From the NCBI GenBank assembly GCA_015657605.1, contig JACDQO010000166.1:1-24258 (forward strand): a stretch of DNA of 24,258 bases, given 5' to 3'. The position numbers and the translations under genes were made by a program. Of this stretch, positions 1 to 8,273 are shown piece by piece (position 1 is the first letter of the stretch; the number at the start of each line of letters is the position of its first letter). Source of the stretch: Limnohabitans sp. Lineage in GTDB: Bacteria; Pseudomonadota; Gammaproteobacteria; Burkholderiales; Burkholderiaceae_C. The notes below the pieces were generated by a model, which worked only from the letters and a program-made list of their open reading frames with translations, was not told the DNA's origin and did no database searches.

Positions 1-532
1 CATGAAGCGCGGCATCCGTGTCAAGACCAGCAGCTACACCCGCCACCACGTCAACATCACCATGACGCAAGCCAAGGCGGTGAGCAACTACACCAACAGC
101 ATTTTGGCCAACATGGAAGTGACCGACGAGGGCTATGACGAAGCCCTGCTGCTGGACACCTCAGGCTTCGTGTCCGAAGGTGCGGGCGAGAACATCTTTG
201 TGGTCAAAAACGGGGTGATCTACACGCCTGACTTGTCGGCTGGCGCCTTGAACGGCATCACCCGCAACACGGTGTTCCACATCGCCAAAGACTTGGGGTT
301 GGAGATCGTGCAAAAGCGCATCACCCGCGACGAGGTCTATATTGCCGATGAGGCTTTCTTTACGGGCACCGCCGCGGAAGTCACGCCGATTCGTGAACTT
401 GACCGCATCGAGTTGGGCAAGGAAGGCTACGTGGGCAGCCGCGGCCCGATCACCGAAAAAATCCAAAGCGCCTTCTTTGACATCGTCAACGGCCGCAACC
501 CCAAGTACGCCCACTGGCTGACCAAAGTTTGA
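1..532 (+). CDS. ilvE: Branched-chain amino acid aminotransferase, C-terminal part (5' end outside window)
   Basis: This is the C-terminal ~176 residues of a fold-type IV PLP aminotransferase that interconverts Leu/Ile/Val and their 2-oxo acids with glutamate as amino donor, in the cytoplasm. The visible fragment keeps the PLP-binding lysine context [13 protein letters not shown] (Lys near fragment residue 25), the family signature SEGAGENIF (about residues 58-65) and the late G-T-A-AEVTPI segment. The usual family length is about 305-310 aa, so roughly 130 N-terminal residues lie upstream of base 1; the ATG at base 2 is an internal Met, not the start. The stop is at 530-532, and a zf-CHCC gene begins 3 bases later, so the two are probably co-transcribed. 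Confidence in the family is high. Assignment to IlvE rather than D-amino acid transaminase rests on the signature and close resemblance to proteobacterial IlvE. Confidence 0.95.
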   Translation, partial: MKRGIRVKTSSYTRHHVNITMTQAKAVSNYTNSILANMEVTDEGYDEALLLDTSGFVSEGAGENIFVVKNGVIYTPDLSAGALNGITRNTVFHIAKDLGLEIVQKRITRDEVYIADEAFFTGTAAEVTPIRELDRIELGKEGYVGSRGPITEKIQSAFFDIVNGRNPKYAHWLTKV

Positions 533-535
533 ACC

Positions 536-743
536 ATGAGCAACGCATCTGTTGAACTGCTGGCCACCGACCTGAACCCCCCAAGGCGGTGTGTTTTGCC
601 CCAGCCCCAAGGCTGACATGAAAATTTGGAACAGCCACCCCAAGGTGTACCTGGATGTGGCCAAAACCGGTGAGGCCAAGTGCCCTTATTGCGGCACCGT
701 GTACAAGCTCAAAGCCGGGGAGGTGGTGGGGCACCACCACTGA
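536..743 (+). CDS. zf-CHCC zinc-finger domain protein, frameshifted at a C6 run
   Basis: This is a small protein of about 68 residues of the zf-CHCC family (PF10276), related to the zinc-binding NDUFS6-type module and commonly encoded next to ilvE and LPS genes in Burkholderiales. It begins at ATG 536, but the frame ends early. Removing one C from the CCCCCC run at 577-582 joins it to a second frame that reads GVFCPSPKADMKIWNSHPKV and then the zinc motif CPYCGTVYKL, ending at TGA 741-743 with a His-rich tail. The likely zinc ligands are the Cys of FCP, the His of SHP and the two Cys of CPYC. The start is 3 bases after the ilvE stop and the next gene starts 9 bases after the stop, which fits one operon. 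The break looks like a one-base error; a real null allele cannot be excluded. The precise role is unknown. Confidence 0.8.
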
Positions 744-752
744 ACCATCGGT

Positions 753-1604
753 ATGGTTTCGACCGAAGTCATCGTCACCACCTACAACAACCCACAAGCG
801 CTTCATTTCGCCTTATTGGGCTTGGAGGGTCAAAGTACCCAAGCGTTCACGTTGTGCGTGGCAGACGACGGCTCGGGAAGCGAAACCCAAGAAGTTGTTT
901 CGAATTGGCAACACCGCTTCGGAAATGATCGGTTTCGCCACGTCTGGCACCCCGACAACGGCTTTGCTAAAAACGAAATTCTGAACAAAGCGATTGCCAC
1001 TTCAAAGGCCGATTACCTGATCTTCATTGATGGCGACTGCATTGCTTCCCCCGGCTACATACAAAGACACTTTGATTTGCGCCGACCCGGACAATTTGTC
1101 AGTGGCAGTTTGATCAGGATGCCCTTGGAGGTGAATGAGCTTCTGAGCGATGGCTTGGTCACATCGAAGACAATTTTTCGAGCAGACTGGCTTAAGGCCC
1201 ATGGGTCAATCCGCCGTCTGGGCACCTGGTTGAAAACCGCCAGTTTGCCGCTGGCAGTTGCAGACTTTTTGGAGCAAATCTCTCCTGTCAAAAAGGTTTG
1301 GAATGGCTGCAACAGCAGCGGCTGGCGCAGCGATCTGATCGCAGTGAATGGCTTTGATGAATCCATGAAGTATGGGGCAGAAGATGTTGAAATGGGTGTT
1401 CGCTTGAACAATGCCGGCATCATCGGAAGGCACAACCGTTACACCGCCCCGCTGCTGCACATCGAACACGCACGCAGCTACGCCGACCCCTTGGTGGCAG
1501 CCAGCAACAAACGTTACATGAAGACCGTGCGCAGATCGGGAAGAGCATGGACGCCTCTGGGGATTGTGAAATCCGACACGCCTTCATCTTTCATTCAGGA
1601 TTGA
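753..1604 (+). CDS. Glycosyltransferase family 2 with galactosyltransferase-type C-terminal domain
   Basis: This 283-aa intact GT-A fold glycosyltransferase probably adds a sugar to an LPS core or O-antigen intermediate at the cytoplasmic face of the inner membrane. The N-terminus is a typical GT2 start (VIVTTYNNPQAL, then CVADDGS around residues 35-41). The metal/nucleotide-sugar binding DXD motif is DGD at residues 93-95 in IFIDGDC. A C-terminal segment (about 183-240: WNGCNSSGWRSD, VNGFDE, GAEDVEMGVR) matches the Glyco_transf_7C/galactosyltransferase C-terminal pattern with the conserved G-A-E-D. No membrane segments are seen. It lies 9 bases after the zf-CHCC gene and 2 bases before the next glycosyltransferase, so it is part of an operon. 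Donor and acceptor sugars cannot be deduced. Confidence 0.9.
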   Translation: MVSTEVIVTTYNNPQALHFALLGLEGQSTQAFTLCVADDGSGSETQEVVSNWQHRFGNDRFRHVWHPDNGFAKNEILNKAIATSKADYLIFIDGDCIASPGYIQRHFDLRRPGQFVSGSLIRMPLEVNELLSDGLVTSKTIFRADWLKAHGSIRRLGTWLKTASLPLAVADFLEQISPVKKVWNGCNSSGWRSDLIAVNGFDESMKYGAEDVEMGVRLNNAGIIGRHNRYTAPLLHIEHARSYADPLVAASNKRYMKTVRRSGRAWTPLGIVKSDTPSSFIQD

Positions 1605-1606
1605 CT

Positions 1607-2402
1607 ATGCCTCACGTCACACCCTCACCACTGCGCCTGAGCATTGGCATCCTGACCAAAAATGAGGCTGCACTCATTGGACCTTGCATCGAAAGTGCCG
1701 CCTTTGCCGATGAAGTCATCGTGCTGGACAGTGGCAGCACAGACAACACCTTGGACATTGCGCGCGGCCTGGGCGCAAAAATATTTGTCAGCGAAGACTG
1801 GCAGGGATTTGCCGTTCAACGCAATCGCCTGCTTGAGCGCGTCACTGGCGATTACATTTTTTCTAGATGCCGATGAAATCGTGACGCCTGAATTGCGCGA
1901 TGAAATCAAGGCCATCGTCGACTCGCGAGCGACTGGCATTTGGAAGGTCCGCTGGACCGTGGTAGCTTATGGGCATGTGCTGAAACACTTCAAATCGGAC
2001 TCCAACATGGAGCGCCTTTTTACAAGGCATTTGATCGACCATTACGAGGGTGTTGTTCACGAAGGTGCCATCATCAAATCTGACACGCCTGTGGATCGAA
2101 AAGTCCTTCGTCACCGATTGCTGCACCACTCCCGACAAAGCATTCGGTCAAGCCTCGAAAAACTGACGCAATACGCCATGCTAGGGGCGGCCAAACGCCA
2201 CAGTGCAGGTCAACGCGGCGGTATTTTTCGTGGATTCTTATCGGCGACCGGTTCTTTTTTGAAGACCTATTTTCTGCGCGGCGCCATTTTCGATGGTGGC
2301 CCTGGCTTTCTCTACTGCTTGTTCGTCGCGCTTGAGTCATTTTTCAGGTACGTGGCGTTGGAATACGACCGCGACAAGCTGAACACCTTTGTGGGCCGTT
2401 GA
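1607..2402 (+). CDS. Glycosyltransferase family 2, WaaE/KdtX-like, frameshifted at a T6 run
   Basis: This is a GT2 enzyme of the WaaE/KdtX type (LPS core beta-glycosyltransferase family), about 264 residues when repaired. The first frame starts at ATG 1607 (MPHVTPSPLRLSIGILTKNE), carries VIVLDSGSTDNT and EDWQGFAVQRN, and breaks just after GDYIF at the T6 run 1857-1862. The second frame resumes with FLDADEIVTPELRDEI, the DXD-bearing motif that should follow directly, and runs to TGA 2402. One T fewer or two T more restores a single reading frame; both give a plausible GDY-I-(F)F-LDADE. The C-terminal half has the family's hydrophobic/basic region (FLKTYFLRGAIFDGGPGF). It starts 2 bases after the previous gene. 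Confidence is high for the family and moderate for WaaE-type core specificity. Confidence 0.85.
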
Positions 2403-2413
2403 TCAGATAGCCC

Positions 2414-3405
2414 ATGCACATTTTGATTTGCAACAAATCCCCCGTCCCCGTTTTTGCTTACGGCGGAACGGAAAGGGTCGTTTGGGATTTGGCCAAATGC
2501 TTGGTCGAAAAAGGGCACCAAGTGAGCTTGTTGGTCCCTAAAGGCTCTCACTGCACCTTTGCACATGTGATTGAGCTGGACGATGCAACGCCATTGCAAA
2601 GTCAAATTCCCAGCCATGTGGACATTGTTCACTTTCAATTCAATCCTGGTATTGATTTCGAATGTTCAAAGCCATGGCTGATGACTCAACACGGCAACTC
2701 AGACCTGAATGAGCCTTTGCCTCTCAATACGGTCTTTGTTTCGCACAACCATGCCGTCCGACATGGTGCGCAGTGTCATGTTTACAACGGGCTCGATTGG
2801 CGTGCGTATGGCCCAGTGGACCTCGAGGCCAAAAGACACCATTTCATTTTTTGGGCAAAGCTTCATGGCGTGTAAAAAATGTGCAGGGGGCTATAGACAT
2901 TTCTAAAAAGGCACAAGTGCCATTGAAGGTTCTCGGGGGAACAAGGCTCAATATCAAGCGCGGGTTCAGGTTCACACTGGCACGCAATGTGTCTTTTTTA
3001 GGCATGGTGGGTGGCGAGACCAAGTTGACAGCACTGCAACAATCTAAAGGCCTTATTTTTCCTGCTTGCTGGCACGAACCCTTTGGTCTTGCTGTCATCG
3101 AAAGCCTCTATTTTGGCTGTCCTGTTTTTTGCACCCCTTATGGTGCGTTGCCGGAAATCGTGACCTCTGATTGCGGCGTTCTCTCGAACCATGAAGAAGC
3201 TTTGGTTGAATCTGTCAAGACTCCATCTTTTGACCTGAAAGCTTGTCATGCAAGATCTGTCGATGTCTTCAACGCCGACCGAATGACCGACTCTTATTTG
3301 AGCGTCTACCAGCAAGTACTGGACCGCGATTTTTTGAATCAAACACGCCATGCATGCGAGAAAGTGCCGTTCGCTTGCCTTGGATCAGCAGTTAAGTTTT
3401 TGTGA
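2414..3405 (+). CDS. Glycosyltransferase family 4 (GT-B), frameshifted at a T6 run
   Basis: This retaining GT-B glycosyltransferase of the GT4/Glycos_transf_1 type has about 330 aa after repair. The N-terminal Rossmann half begins MHILICNKSPVPVFAYGGTE, with the GGTERVVWDLA acceptor-side signature. The frame stops early at 2875, but adding one T to the run 2847-2852 restores HFIFLGKASWRVKNVQGA, the expected linker into the donor-binding half. That half contains PACWHEPFGLAVIESLYFGC with the EX7E motif, then PVFCTPYGALPEIV. The length after repair is exactly in frame (992+1 bases). It is expected to act in LPS/O-antigen assembly at the inner membrane, given its place between a WaaE-like gene and waaL. 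Its TGA (3403-3405) overlaps the GTG start of waaL. The sugar specificity is unknown. Confidence 0.85.
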
Positions 3406-4652
3406 ACACCCTCTCGCCAGTGCTTATTTTTTATGGGCTCATCACCTCGGCTTTTGTGTTTTCATCGCTCAACACCAAGGCTCTCGGTTTGGCATGGCTG
3501 CTCATCACGGGTTTAGGAATATTCGCTGGATCAACCCACTTGCGAGCCGCCCATAAAAACACGGTTCCAAGCTGGCTTTACATTTGGCTTCTTTGCACGG
3601 GTTTGGCCCTGGTGTTCAAGGTCGGCCTCACGGCTTACTGGTCGGACCCTTGGGGTGAGAGGCATGGTGAGTTGCGGCTTTTTTTGGGCGCATTGGCAGT
3701 TTACGGTCTCCTGTGCATACAGCCTTTGAACCGGAAAGTCCTCGCTCACTTCGCTCACGCTTTGTCGCTGAGCAGTTTGTTGGGCCTCTTGTGGGTCAGT
3801 TGGTACGACAGAGGTGCGTTGCCCACTCACCCCATCCCCTGGGCCGGCAGCTTGGCCATGGTCAGCGCCTTTTTGCTGGCACTGTCGCTCAAATCTGACT
3901 TTTCTGTGGGGTGTCGGCGCCTGTGGTTTTGGGGTGGCCTGTTTGCGGTCATGGCCGTGTTGGCCAGCCAAAGCCGGGGCGCTTATGCGGTTGTCTTTTG
4001 GTGGCTGGGGGTCTGTGCGCACCATGTTTTTGTGCGGAGATCGGTGCTGGCCAACCCCAAGGGCCATGCCCGAAGATCAAACATCTTCGTGAGCGCCATC
4101 GTGTTGTTCATGGCCTTGATCGTCTTCGGTCAAACAGCCGTTTTTGAACGTGCAAGCCAATCACTTCATGACGCCGCCCAAGAAATCAGTGTGTCGCAGC
4201 AATCGACTGCGCAAGGATCCAACAGTTCGGTGGGTGCACGGATATACATGTGGCAGCAAAGCCTGTCCGCCATTGCCGAGTCTCCATGGGTTGGCCATGG
4301 TCATGACGGACGAAGGCAACTCTTGGAAGATTGGGCCGTTGCAGCGAACTCTCAAGAAATCCAACGCTTGGGCCATGTTCACAACGAATACCTGCACCAA
4401 TGGTTAGACCATGGCCTATGGGGTCTAAGCAGTCAACTTTTGTATTTGCTCGGCCTGGTGCTGTTGGCTTGGCAACTGCACCGAAACAATTTGGGGATGG
4501 CCGCATTGGCCGTTGGGGGCATGGCCTTTGTCCACATGACCAGCAGCTTGACCAACGTCAATTTTGCGCACAACTACTACACCGCCAGCCTGTCGCTTTT
4601 TGTGAGCCTGAGCCTTTGCTTGTCCCAACTCACTCCTAAGCGAGCGGTGTGA
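3402..4652 (+). CDS. waaL: O-antigen ligase family protein (WaaL/Wzy_C)
   Basis: This is a 416-aa polytopic inner-membrane protein of the O-antigen ligase/polymerase superfamily, which transfers undecaprenyl-linked O-antigen to lipid A-core in the periplasm. There are roughly ten or more hydrophobic segments, with a large periplasmic loop between about residues 245 and 330. Family marks are ASQSRGAYA before the loop, GARIYMWQQSL plus SPWVGHG, and HVHNEYLHQWLDHGLWGL, whose conserved His is essential in characterised WaaL enzymes. The start is GTG 3402, overlapping the stop of the previous glycosyltransferase (GTGA), typical of translational coupling. No convincing Shine-Dalgarno sequence is visible. 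Its 3' end is convergent with, and may overlap, the end of the ampG-like gene. A WaaL versus Wzy polymerase role cannot be told from sequence alone; last position in a glycosyltransferase operon favours ligase. Confidence 0.85.
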   Translation: MNTLSPVLIFYGLITSAFVFSSLNTKALGLAWLLITGLGIFAGSTHLRAAHKNTVPSWLYIWLLCTGLALVFKVGLTAYWSDPWGERHGELRLFLGALAVYGLLCIQPLNRKVLAHFAHALSLSSLLGLLWVSWYDRGALPTHPIPWAGSLAMVSAFLLALSLKSDFSVGCRRLWFWGGLFAVMAVLASQSRGAYAVVFWWLGVCAHHVFVRRSVLANPKGHARRSNIFVSAIVLFMALIVFGQTAVFERASQSLHDAAQEISVSQQSTAQGSNSSVGARIYMWQQSLSAIAESPWVGHGHDGRRQLLEDWAVAANSQEIQRLGHVHNEYLHQWLDHGLWGLSSQLLYLLGLVLLAWQLHRNNLGMAALAVGGMAFVHMTSSLTNVNFAHNYYTASLSLFVSLSLCLSQLTPKRAV

Positions 4653-6022
4653 ACCCCTGTTTTCTGGTGGCGTTGTATTCAACGATTTGCGCGCATGCAC
4701 CCGCGCAGCCAACACCACCAACACCAATACCGGCAAGCCCAAGCAAGCCGTGGCGGTGAAGAAGTTGGCGTAACCGTAGGCATCGACAAAATCACCCGAA
4801 AACCCCGCGATGAACTTGGGCAGCAGCAGCATCATGGAGCTGAGCAGCGCGTATTGGGTGGCCGAATAGCTGATGTTGGTGAGCGAGGACAAATAGGCGA
4901 TGAAGGCCGCAGACGCGATGCCGCTGGCCAGGTTGTCGCCGAGATGACCCACACCAGGGCTTGCACGTCATGCCCCCACGCCACTGAGCCAGACAAACAA
5001 CAGATTGCTGGCCGCGCTGAGCACCGCGCCCAGCATGAGCACACGCATCACGCCAAACCGGGCCGACAGCAAGCCGCCCACGAACGCGCCCACCAAGGTC
5101 ATGATGACGCCGTACACCTTGGTCACGCCCGCCACCTCGCTTTTGGTGAAACCCATGTCCACATAAAACGGGTTGGCCATGATGCCCATGACCACATCGC
5201 TGATGCGGTAAACGGCAATCAGCGCCAAAAACAGCACCGCCTGCCAGCGGTAGCGCACCCAAAAATCAGCGAATGGTTCGAGCACCGCGCCTTTGAGCCA
5301 CTCGGCCACATTGCGTGCAGGCTTGAAAGGTGCAGGCACAGGTTCGGGCGAACCCAGCACCACCAGCATGCCGGGCAACATGCTGAGCGCCATGACCAAG
5401 TAACCCGCTTGCCACGCCGACTGGGCATAACCTGTGGTTTGTTCACCTTGCGCCCAGGCTGCGATCCACAACACGCCCGCCCCGGCCCAAATCATGGCCA
5501 AGCGGTAACCCGTTTGGTAACTGGCGGCCAAGGCGGCTTGGGCGTTCACCTCGGCCGACTCGATGCGGTAGGCGTCCAGCGCAATGTCTTGGGTGGCCGA
5601 GGCGATGGCGACCGCCAAAGCACAAGCCACCAAAGGGCCGAGCAACTGAGACGGGTCATTGAGCGCCATGCCCACCAACCCACCGGCAATGACAATTTGC
5701 GACACCAGCAACCAGCTGCGCCTGCGTCCCAGCTGCCGCGTGAGCCAAGGAATAGGCATGCGGTCCACCAGGGCGCCCACATCCATTTCACGCCATAGGC
5801 CAAGCCGACCCAACTGAGGTAGCCAATCGTGCTGCGGTCAATGCCCGCCTCGCGCAACCTGAAACTGAGCGTGCCCAGTACCAGCAGCAAAGGCAGGCCA
5901 GCTGCAAAGCCCAGCGCCAGCATGCGCAAGCTGGCGGGCTGCAAATACAGGCGCAAAGCCTCTCGCCAAGTGCGCACGGTGGCGGGCGTGGAAGGGTTAT
6001 TTGGGGCAGCGGTTTCAAACAT
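4636..6022 (-). CDS. ampG: AmpG-like muropeptide MFS permease, broken by at least three frameshifts
   Basis: This is an inner-membrane 12-TM MFS permease of the AmpG family, which imports anhydromuropeptides for peptidoglycan recycling. The start is at 6022 (MFETAAPN). Pieces in order are GLPLLLVLGTLSFRLREAGI and YGVKWMWAP; then LVDRMPIPWLTRQLGRRRSW, SATQDIALDAYRIE and YRISDVVMGIMANPFYVDMG; then HDVQALVWVISA; then DNLASGIASAAFIAYLSSLT and YSATQYALLSSMMLLLPKF. Frame changes lie at 5771-5773 (C-run one base short on the coding strand), at 4973-4977 (one base too many) and near 4937-4941 (one base short). The 3' end is uncertain: the last frame runs on antisense to waaL as far as 4425, while a neighbouring frame stops at 4636. 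The gene is divergent from the M48 protease, with 85 bp between starts. The family is secure from the DIALDAYRIE and SATQYALLSS motifs; whether the gene is functional depends on the reads. Confidence 0.85.
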
Positions 6023-6107
6023 GGGCAGATTATCGGCTGCTGCACAGCATGGCGAAAAGCACCTTGGGCTGTGGCAAACCCGAAGCCTTCGTTATGATTT
6101 GCAAACC

Positions 6108-6980
6108 ATGTGCTTTATTTGCGACTTCAAAAACTCCGCCGCCACTGCGACGCCTCCATCGGACTCACCCCGTTGGCAGGCTCGCCGTGCCTTCTTGCTG
6201 GCCGCTGGCGCCACTGCAGCTGCGGGCACCACTGGCGCCTTGGCCCAGGTGGATGTGGGCTCAGCGTCTGGCCTGCGCAAATTGGTGCCTGCCGAAACCC
6301 TCGAAAATTCGGCAAAGCAACAGTACGCGCAAGTATTGGCCGAAGCCCGCACCAAAGGCGCACTGGCACCGGATGATCACCCCCAGTTGCTGCGACTTAG
6401 AGCCATCGCCAACAAGCTGATTCCTTACAGCGCACCTTGGAACCCACGCTCACGCGACTGGCGCTGGCAAGTCAACTTGATTGGCAGCAAACAAATCAAC
6501 GCTTGGTGCATGCCCGGCGGCAAGATCGCGTTTTACACCGGCATCCTGGACCAGCTCAAACTGACCGACGACGAAGCCGCGATGATCATGGGCCACGAAA
6601 TGGCGCATGCGCTGCGAGAGCATGCTCGCGCGCGTCTGGCCAAAAGCCAAGCCACCAGCATGGGTCTGTCCATCGCCTCGCAGCTCTTGGGTTTGGGCGC
6701 TTTGGGCGATGCCGCAGCCAACCTGGGCACCCAACTGCTCAGCCTGAAGTACAGCCGCGATGACGAAACCGAAGCTGACTTGGTGGGCCTGGAGATTGCC
6801 GCACGCGGTGGTTACAAGCCCGAAGCCAGTGTCACGCTTTGGCAAAAAATGCAATCGGCCAGCGGCAATGGTGGGCCGTCTTTTTTATCCACGCACCCGA
6901 GCGGCAACAACCGCATCGAAGAGCTTCAGGCCAACCTGCCCAAAGTCCAGCATTTGTACGAACAAGCCCGCAAGGGCTGA
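6108..6980 (+). CDS. M48 family zinc metalloprotease, exported
   Basis: This 290-aa periplasmic zinc endopeptidase of family M48 resembles the LoiP/BepA/Oma1 group involved in outer-membrane quality control. The catalytic motif HEMAH is at residues 163-167, with two zinc-binding His and the general-base Glu. The third ligand is E222 in the DDETEADLVG segment. A conserved NAWCMPGGKIAFYTGIL stretch (131-147) precedes it. The N-terminus has RWQARRAFLLAAGATAAAG, a hydrophobic segment with a twin arginine (R26-R27) that resembles a Tat signal, with possible cleavage after ALA at about 44-46. There are no C-terminal TPR repeats, so it is shorter than BepA (about 490 aa). The start at 6108 is the ATG closest to the signal sequence; earlier in-frame Mets would add an unlikely leader overlapping the ampG start region. 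It ends 14 bases from the convergent MBL gene. Confidence 0.9.
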   Translation: MCFICDFKNSAATATPPSDSPRWQARRAFLLAAGATAAAGTTGALAQVDVGSASGLRKLVPAETLENSAKQQYAQVLAEARTKGALAPDDHPQLLRLRAIANKLIPYSAPWNPRSRDWRWQVNLIGSKQINAWCMPGGKIAFYTGILDQLKLTDDEAAMIMGHEMAHALREHARARLAKSQATSMGLSIASQLLGLGALGDAAANLGTQLLSLKYSRDDETEADLVGLEIAARGGYKPEASVTLWQKMQSASGNGGPSFLSTHPSGNNRIEELQANLPKVQHLYEQARKG

Positions 6981-6994
6981 GCACTCCGGCACGC

Positions 6995-7636
6995 TCAGGT
7001 GCCGCCCACATAGGGGTTGCTTTGCCGCTCACGCCCAAAGGTGCTTTCGGGGCCGTGACCGGGGATGAACACCGTGTCGTTGCCCATGGGCCACAGGCGC
7101 TGGGTGATGCTGGCGATCAAATCATCGTGGTTGCCTTGCGGAAAGTCGGTGCGGCCAATGCTGCCGGCAAACAGCACATCGCCCACAAAAGCGCGCTTGA
7201 TCTCTGGCGAATAAAACACCACATGGCCTGGCGTGTGCCCGGGACAATGACGCACCTGCAAAGTGTGCGCCCCCAGCGTGACGGTGTCGCCATCGGCCAG
7301 CCACCGAGTCGGCTTGAACACCCGCGCGGGCGGAAATCCATAAGCCTCAGCGGCCTGTGGCAAACCATCGATCCAGAACTGGTCTGCCGGGTGCGGTCCG
7401 ATGATGGGCAAGCCGCCCAATTGCTCGGCCAAATCGGCCGTGCCCGATGCGTGGTCCAGGTGGCCATGGGTGATCCAGATCTGTTCCAGCTTCAGGTGGT
7501 GTTGATGGACGGCGGCCAAAATCAAACCCAGATCACCCCCCGGGTCCACCACTGCAGCTTGTTGGCTTTGGTCGTCCCACACAAGGGAGCAGTTTTGCTG
7601 AAAGGGCGTGACGGGGATGGTTTGGTATTGCAGCAT
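6995..7636 (-). CDS. MBL-fold metallo-hydrolase, glyoxalase II-like
   Basis: This 213-aa cytoplasmic metallo-beta-lactamase-fold hydrolase is similar to the short YcbL/GloC-type hydroxyacylglutathione hydrolases, which act on S-D-lactoylglutathione or related thioesters. It has the binuclear metal motif THGHLDHA (residues 56-63), HCPGHTPGHVVFY with the next His ligand, GDVLFAGSIGRTDF with the bridging Asp, and IPGHGP for the last His. At ~213 aa it matches the YcbL/GloC-type short form and lacks the C-terminal substrate domain of GloB (about 250 aa). The start chosen is the ATG at 7636 (MLQYQTIPVTPFQQN), where homology begins; a start 24 codons upstream gives an unlikely leader. It is convergent with the M48 gene. 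The substrate is inferred from the family only. Confidence 0.9.
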   Translation of the reverse strand: MLQYQTIPVTPFQQNCSLVWDDQSQQAAVVDPGGDLGLILAAVHQHHLKLEQIWITHGHLDHASGTADLAEQLGGLPIIGPHPADQFWIDGLPQAAEAYGFPPARVFKPTRWLADGDTVTLGAHTLQVRHCPGHTPGHVVFYSPEIKRAFVGDVLFAGSIGRTDFPQGNHDDLIASITQRLWPMGNDTVFIPGHGPESTFGRERQSNPYVGGT

Positions 7637-7803
7637 CCGGGAATTATAGGAACGCGGGACCTGTGCGCCTGCTCTCCACCCGTGTGCGCCAAGCCACAGA
7701 CGTTGCACTGCGCGCTCCTTATCCTGAAATGGCTTGATCGGCCTGCGCCGTGTTGGCGCGAACAGCGGTCAAGTCTTCGCATGCCTACACAAGGAGTTCA
7801 TCT

Positions 7804-8037
7804 ATGCACACCGCTCATCCACTGATTCGAATAGCAGGGACATCCCTGCTCGCCATGACCACGCTGGCTTTGACCGCCTGCGCCGGCATGTCACAACAAG
7901 AGAAAAGCACCGCCATCGGGGCGGGGGTGGGGGCCATTGGGGGCGCGATCCTGACGGGGGGCAGCACCACCGGGACATTAGGGGGCGCCGCGGTAGGCGG
8001 CGTCATTGGTCATGAAATTAAAAAACCCAAAAAATGA
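7804..8037 (+). CDS. Glycine-zipper 2TM lipoprotein
   Basis: This 77-aa predicted lipoprotein has a signal peptide ending in the lipobox LTAC (Cys 26), so lipidation at Cys26 is expected. The mature part is short and dominated by a glycine zipper (IGAGVGAIGGAILTGG, then GTLGGAAVGGVIGHEIKK), the pattern of Rick_17kDa_Anti/OsmB-type envelope-stress lipoproteins. The Gly-rich hairpin probably inserts in or packs on the outer membrane. AAGGAG at 7791-7796 is a good ribosome binding site 7 bases before the ATG and fixes the start. The next gene, a 48-aa membrane peptide, begins 9 bases after the stop, so they are probably co-transcribed. Function beyond membrane association or stress is not known. 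Confidence 0.85.
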   Translation: MHTAHPLIRIAGTSLLAMTTLALTACAGMSQQEKSTAIGAGVGAIGGAILTGGSTTGTLGGAAVGGVIGHEIKKPKK

Positions 8038-8046
8038 GTGCCCGTC

Positions 8047-8193
8047 ATGCTTGAAAGTGTGGCGATTGCGCTGGTGCTCTTATGGTTGTTGGGCTGGGTC
8101 TCGTCGGTCACTTTGGGAGGACTGATCCACCTTCTGTTGGTGATCGCCTTGGTGGTGGTCTTGGTGCGTGTCATCCAAGGTCGAAAGCCCTGA
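8047..8193 (+). CDS. lmo0937-like 48-aa membrane peptide
   Basis: This short reading frame encodes 48 aa starting MLESVAIALVLLWLLGW and ending in a basic tail (VIQGRKP). Two hydrophobic segments (about residues 4-18 and 24-42) are separated by a short turn with S-S-V-T-L-G-G, the pattern of the lmo0937-family membrane proteins often found beside stress lipoproteins and OsmC/CsbD-type genes. The ATG is 9 bases after the glycine-zipper lipoprotein stop, implying translation from the same mRNA. No biochemical role is known. The call rests on length, the two-TM pattern and context; I have not been able to compare it against the family alignment. Confidence 0.7.
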   Translation: MLESVAIALVLLWLLGWVSSVTLGGLIHLLLVIALVVVLVRVIQGRKP

Positions 8194-8222
8194 TTGCCAG
8201 CGCACCACCAACATGGCTTCAC

Positions 8223-8265
8223 AAAAAAAGCCTGCACCACGTCAAGTGGTGCAGGCTTTGAGGTT
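8223..8265 (-). terminator. Strong hairpin terminator between convergent genes
   Basis: A perfect 14-bp inverted repeat, AAAGCCTGCACCAC (8227-8240) and GTGGTGCAGGCTTT (8246-8259) with loop GTCAA, lies 15 bases after the ompA stop. On the minus strand it is followed by seven T (A-run 8223-8229), a classic intrinsic terminator for ompA. On the plus strand it is followed by the weaker TTTGAGGTTTT, so it may also end the lipoprotein/48-aa transcript. Confidence 0.9.
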
Positions 8266-8273
8266 TTAACCGT

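Noticed and set aside
4695..5798. 367-codon + strand frame opposite ampG
   Set aside because: His/Gln/Arg-rich translation with no family motif. The minus strand gives clear AmpG motifs even though it is broken.
6839..7825. 328-codon + strand frame over the M48 end and MBL gene
   Set aside because: It is antisense to the MBL gene with its THGHLDH motif and out of frame with M48; no recognisable domain.
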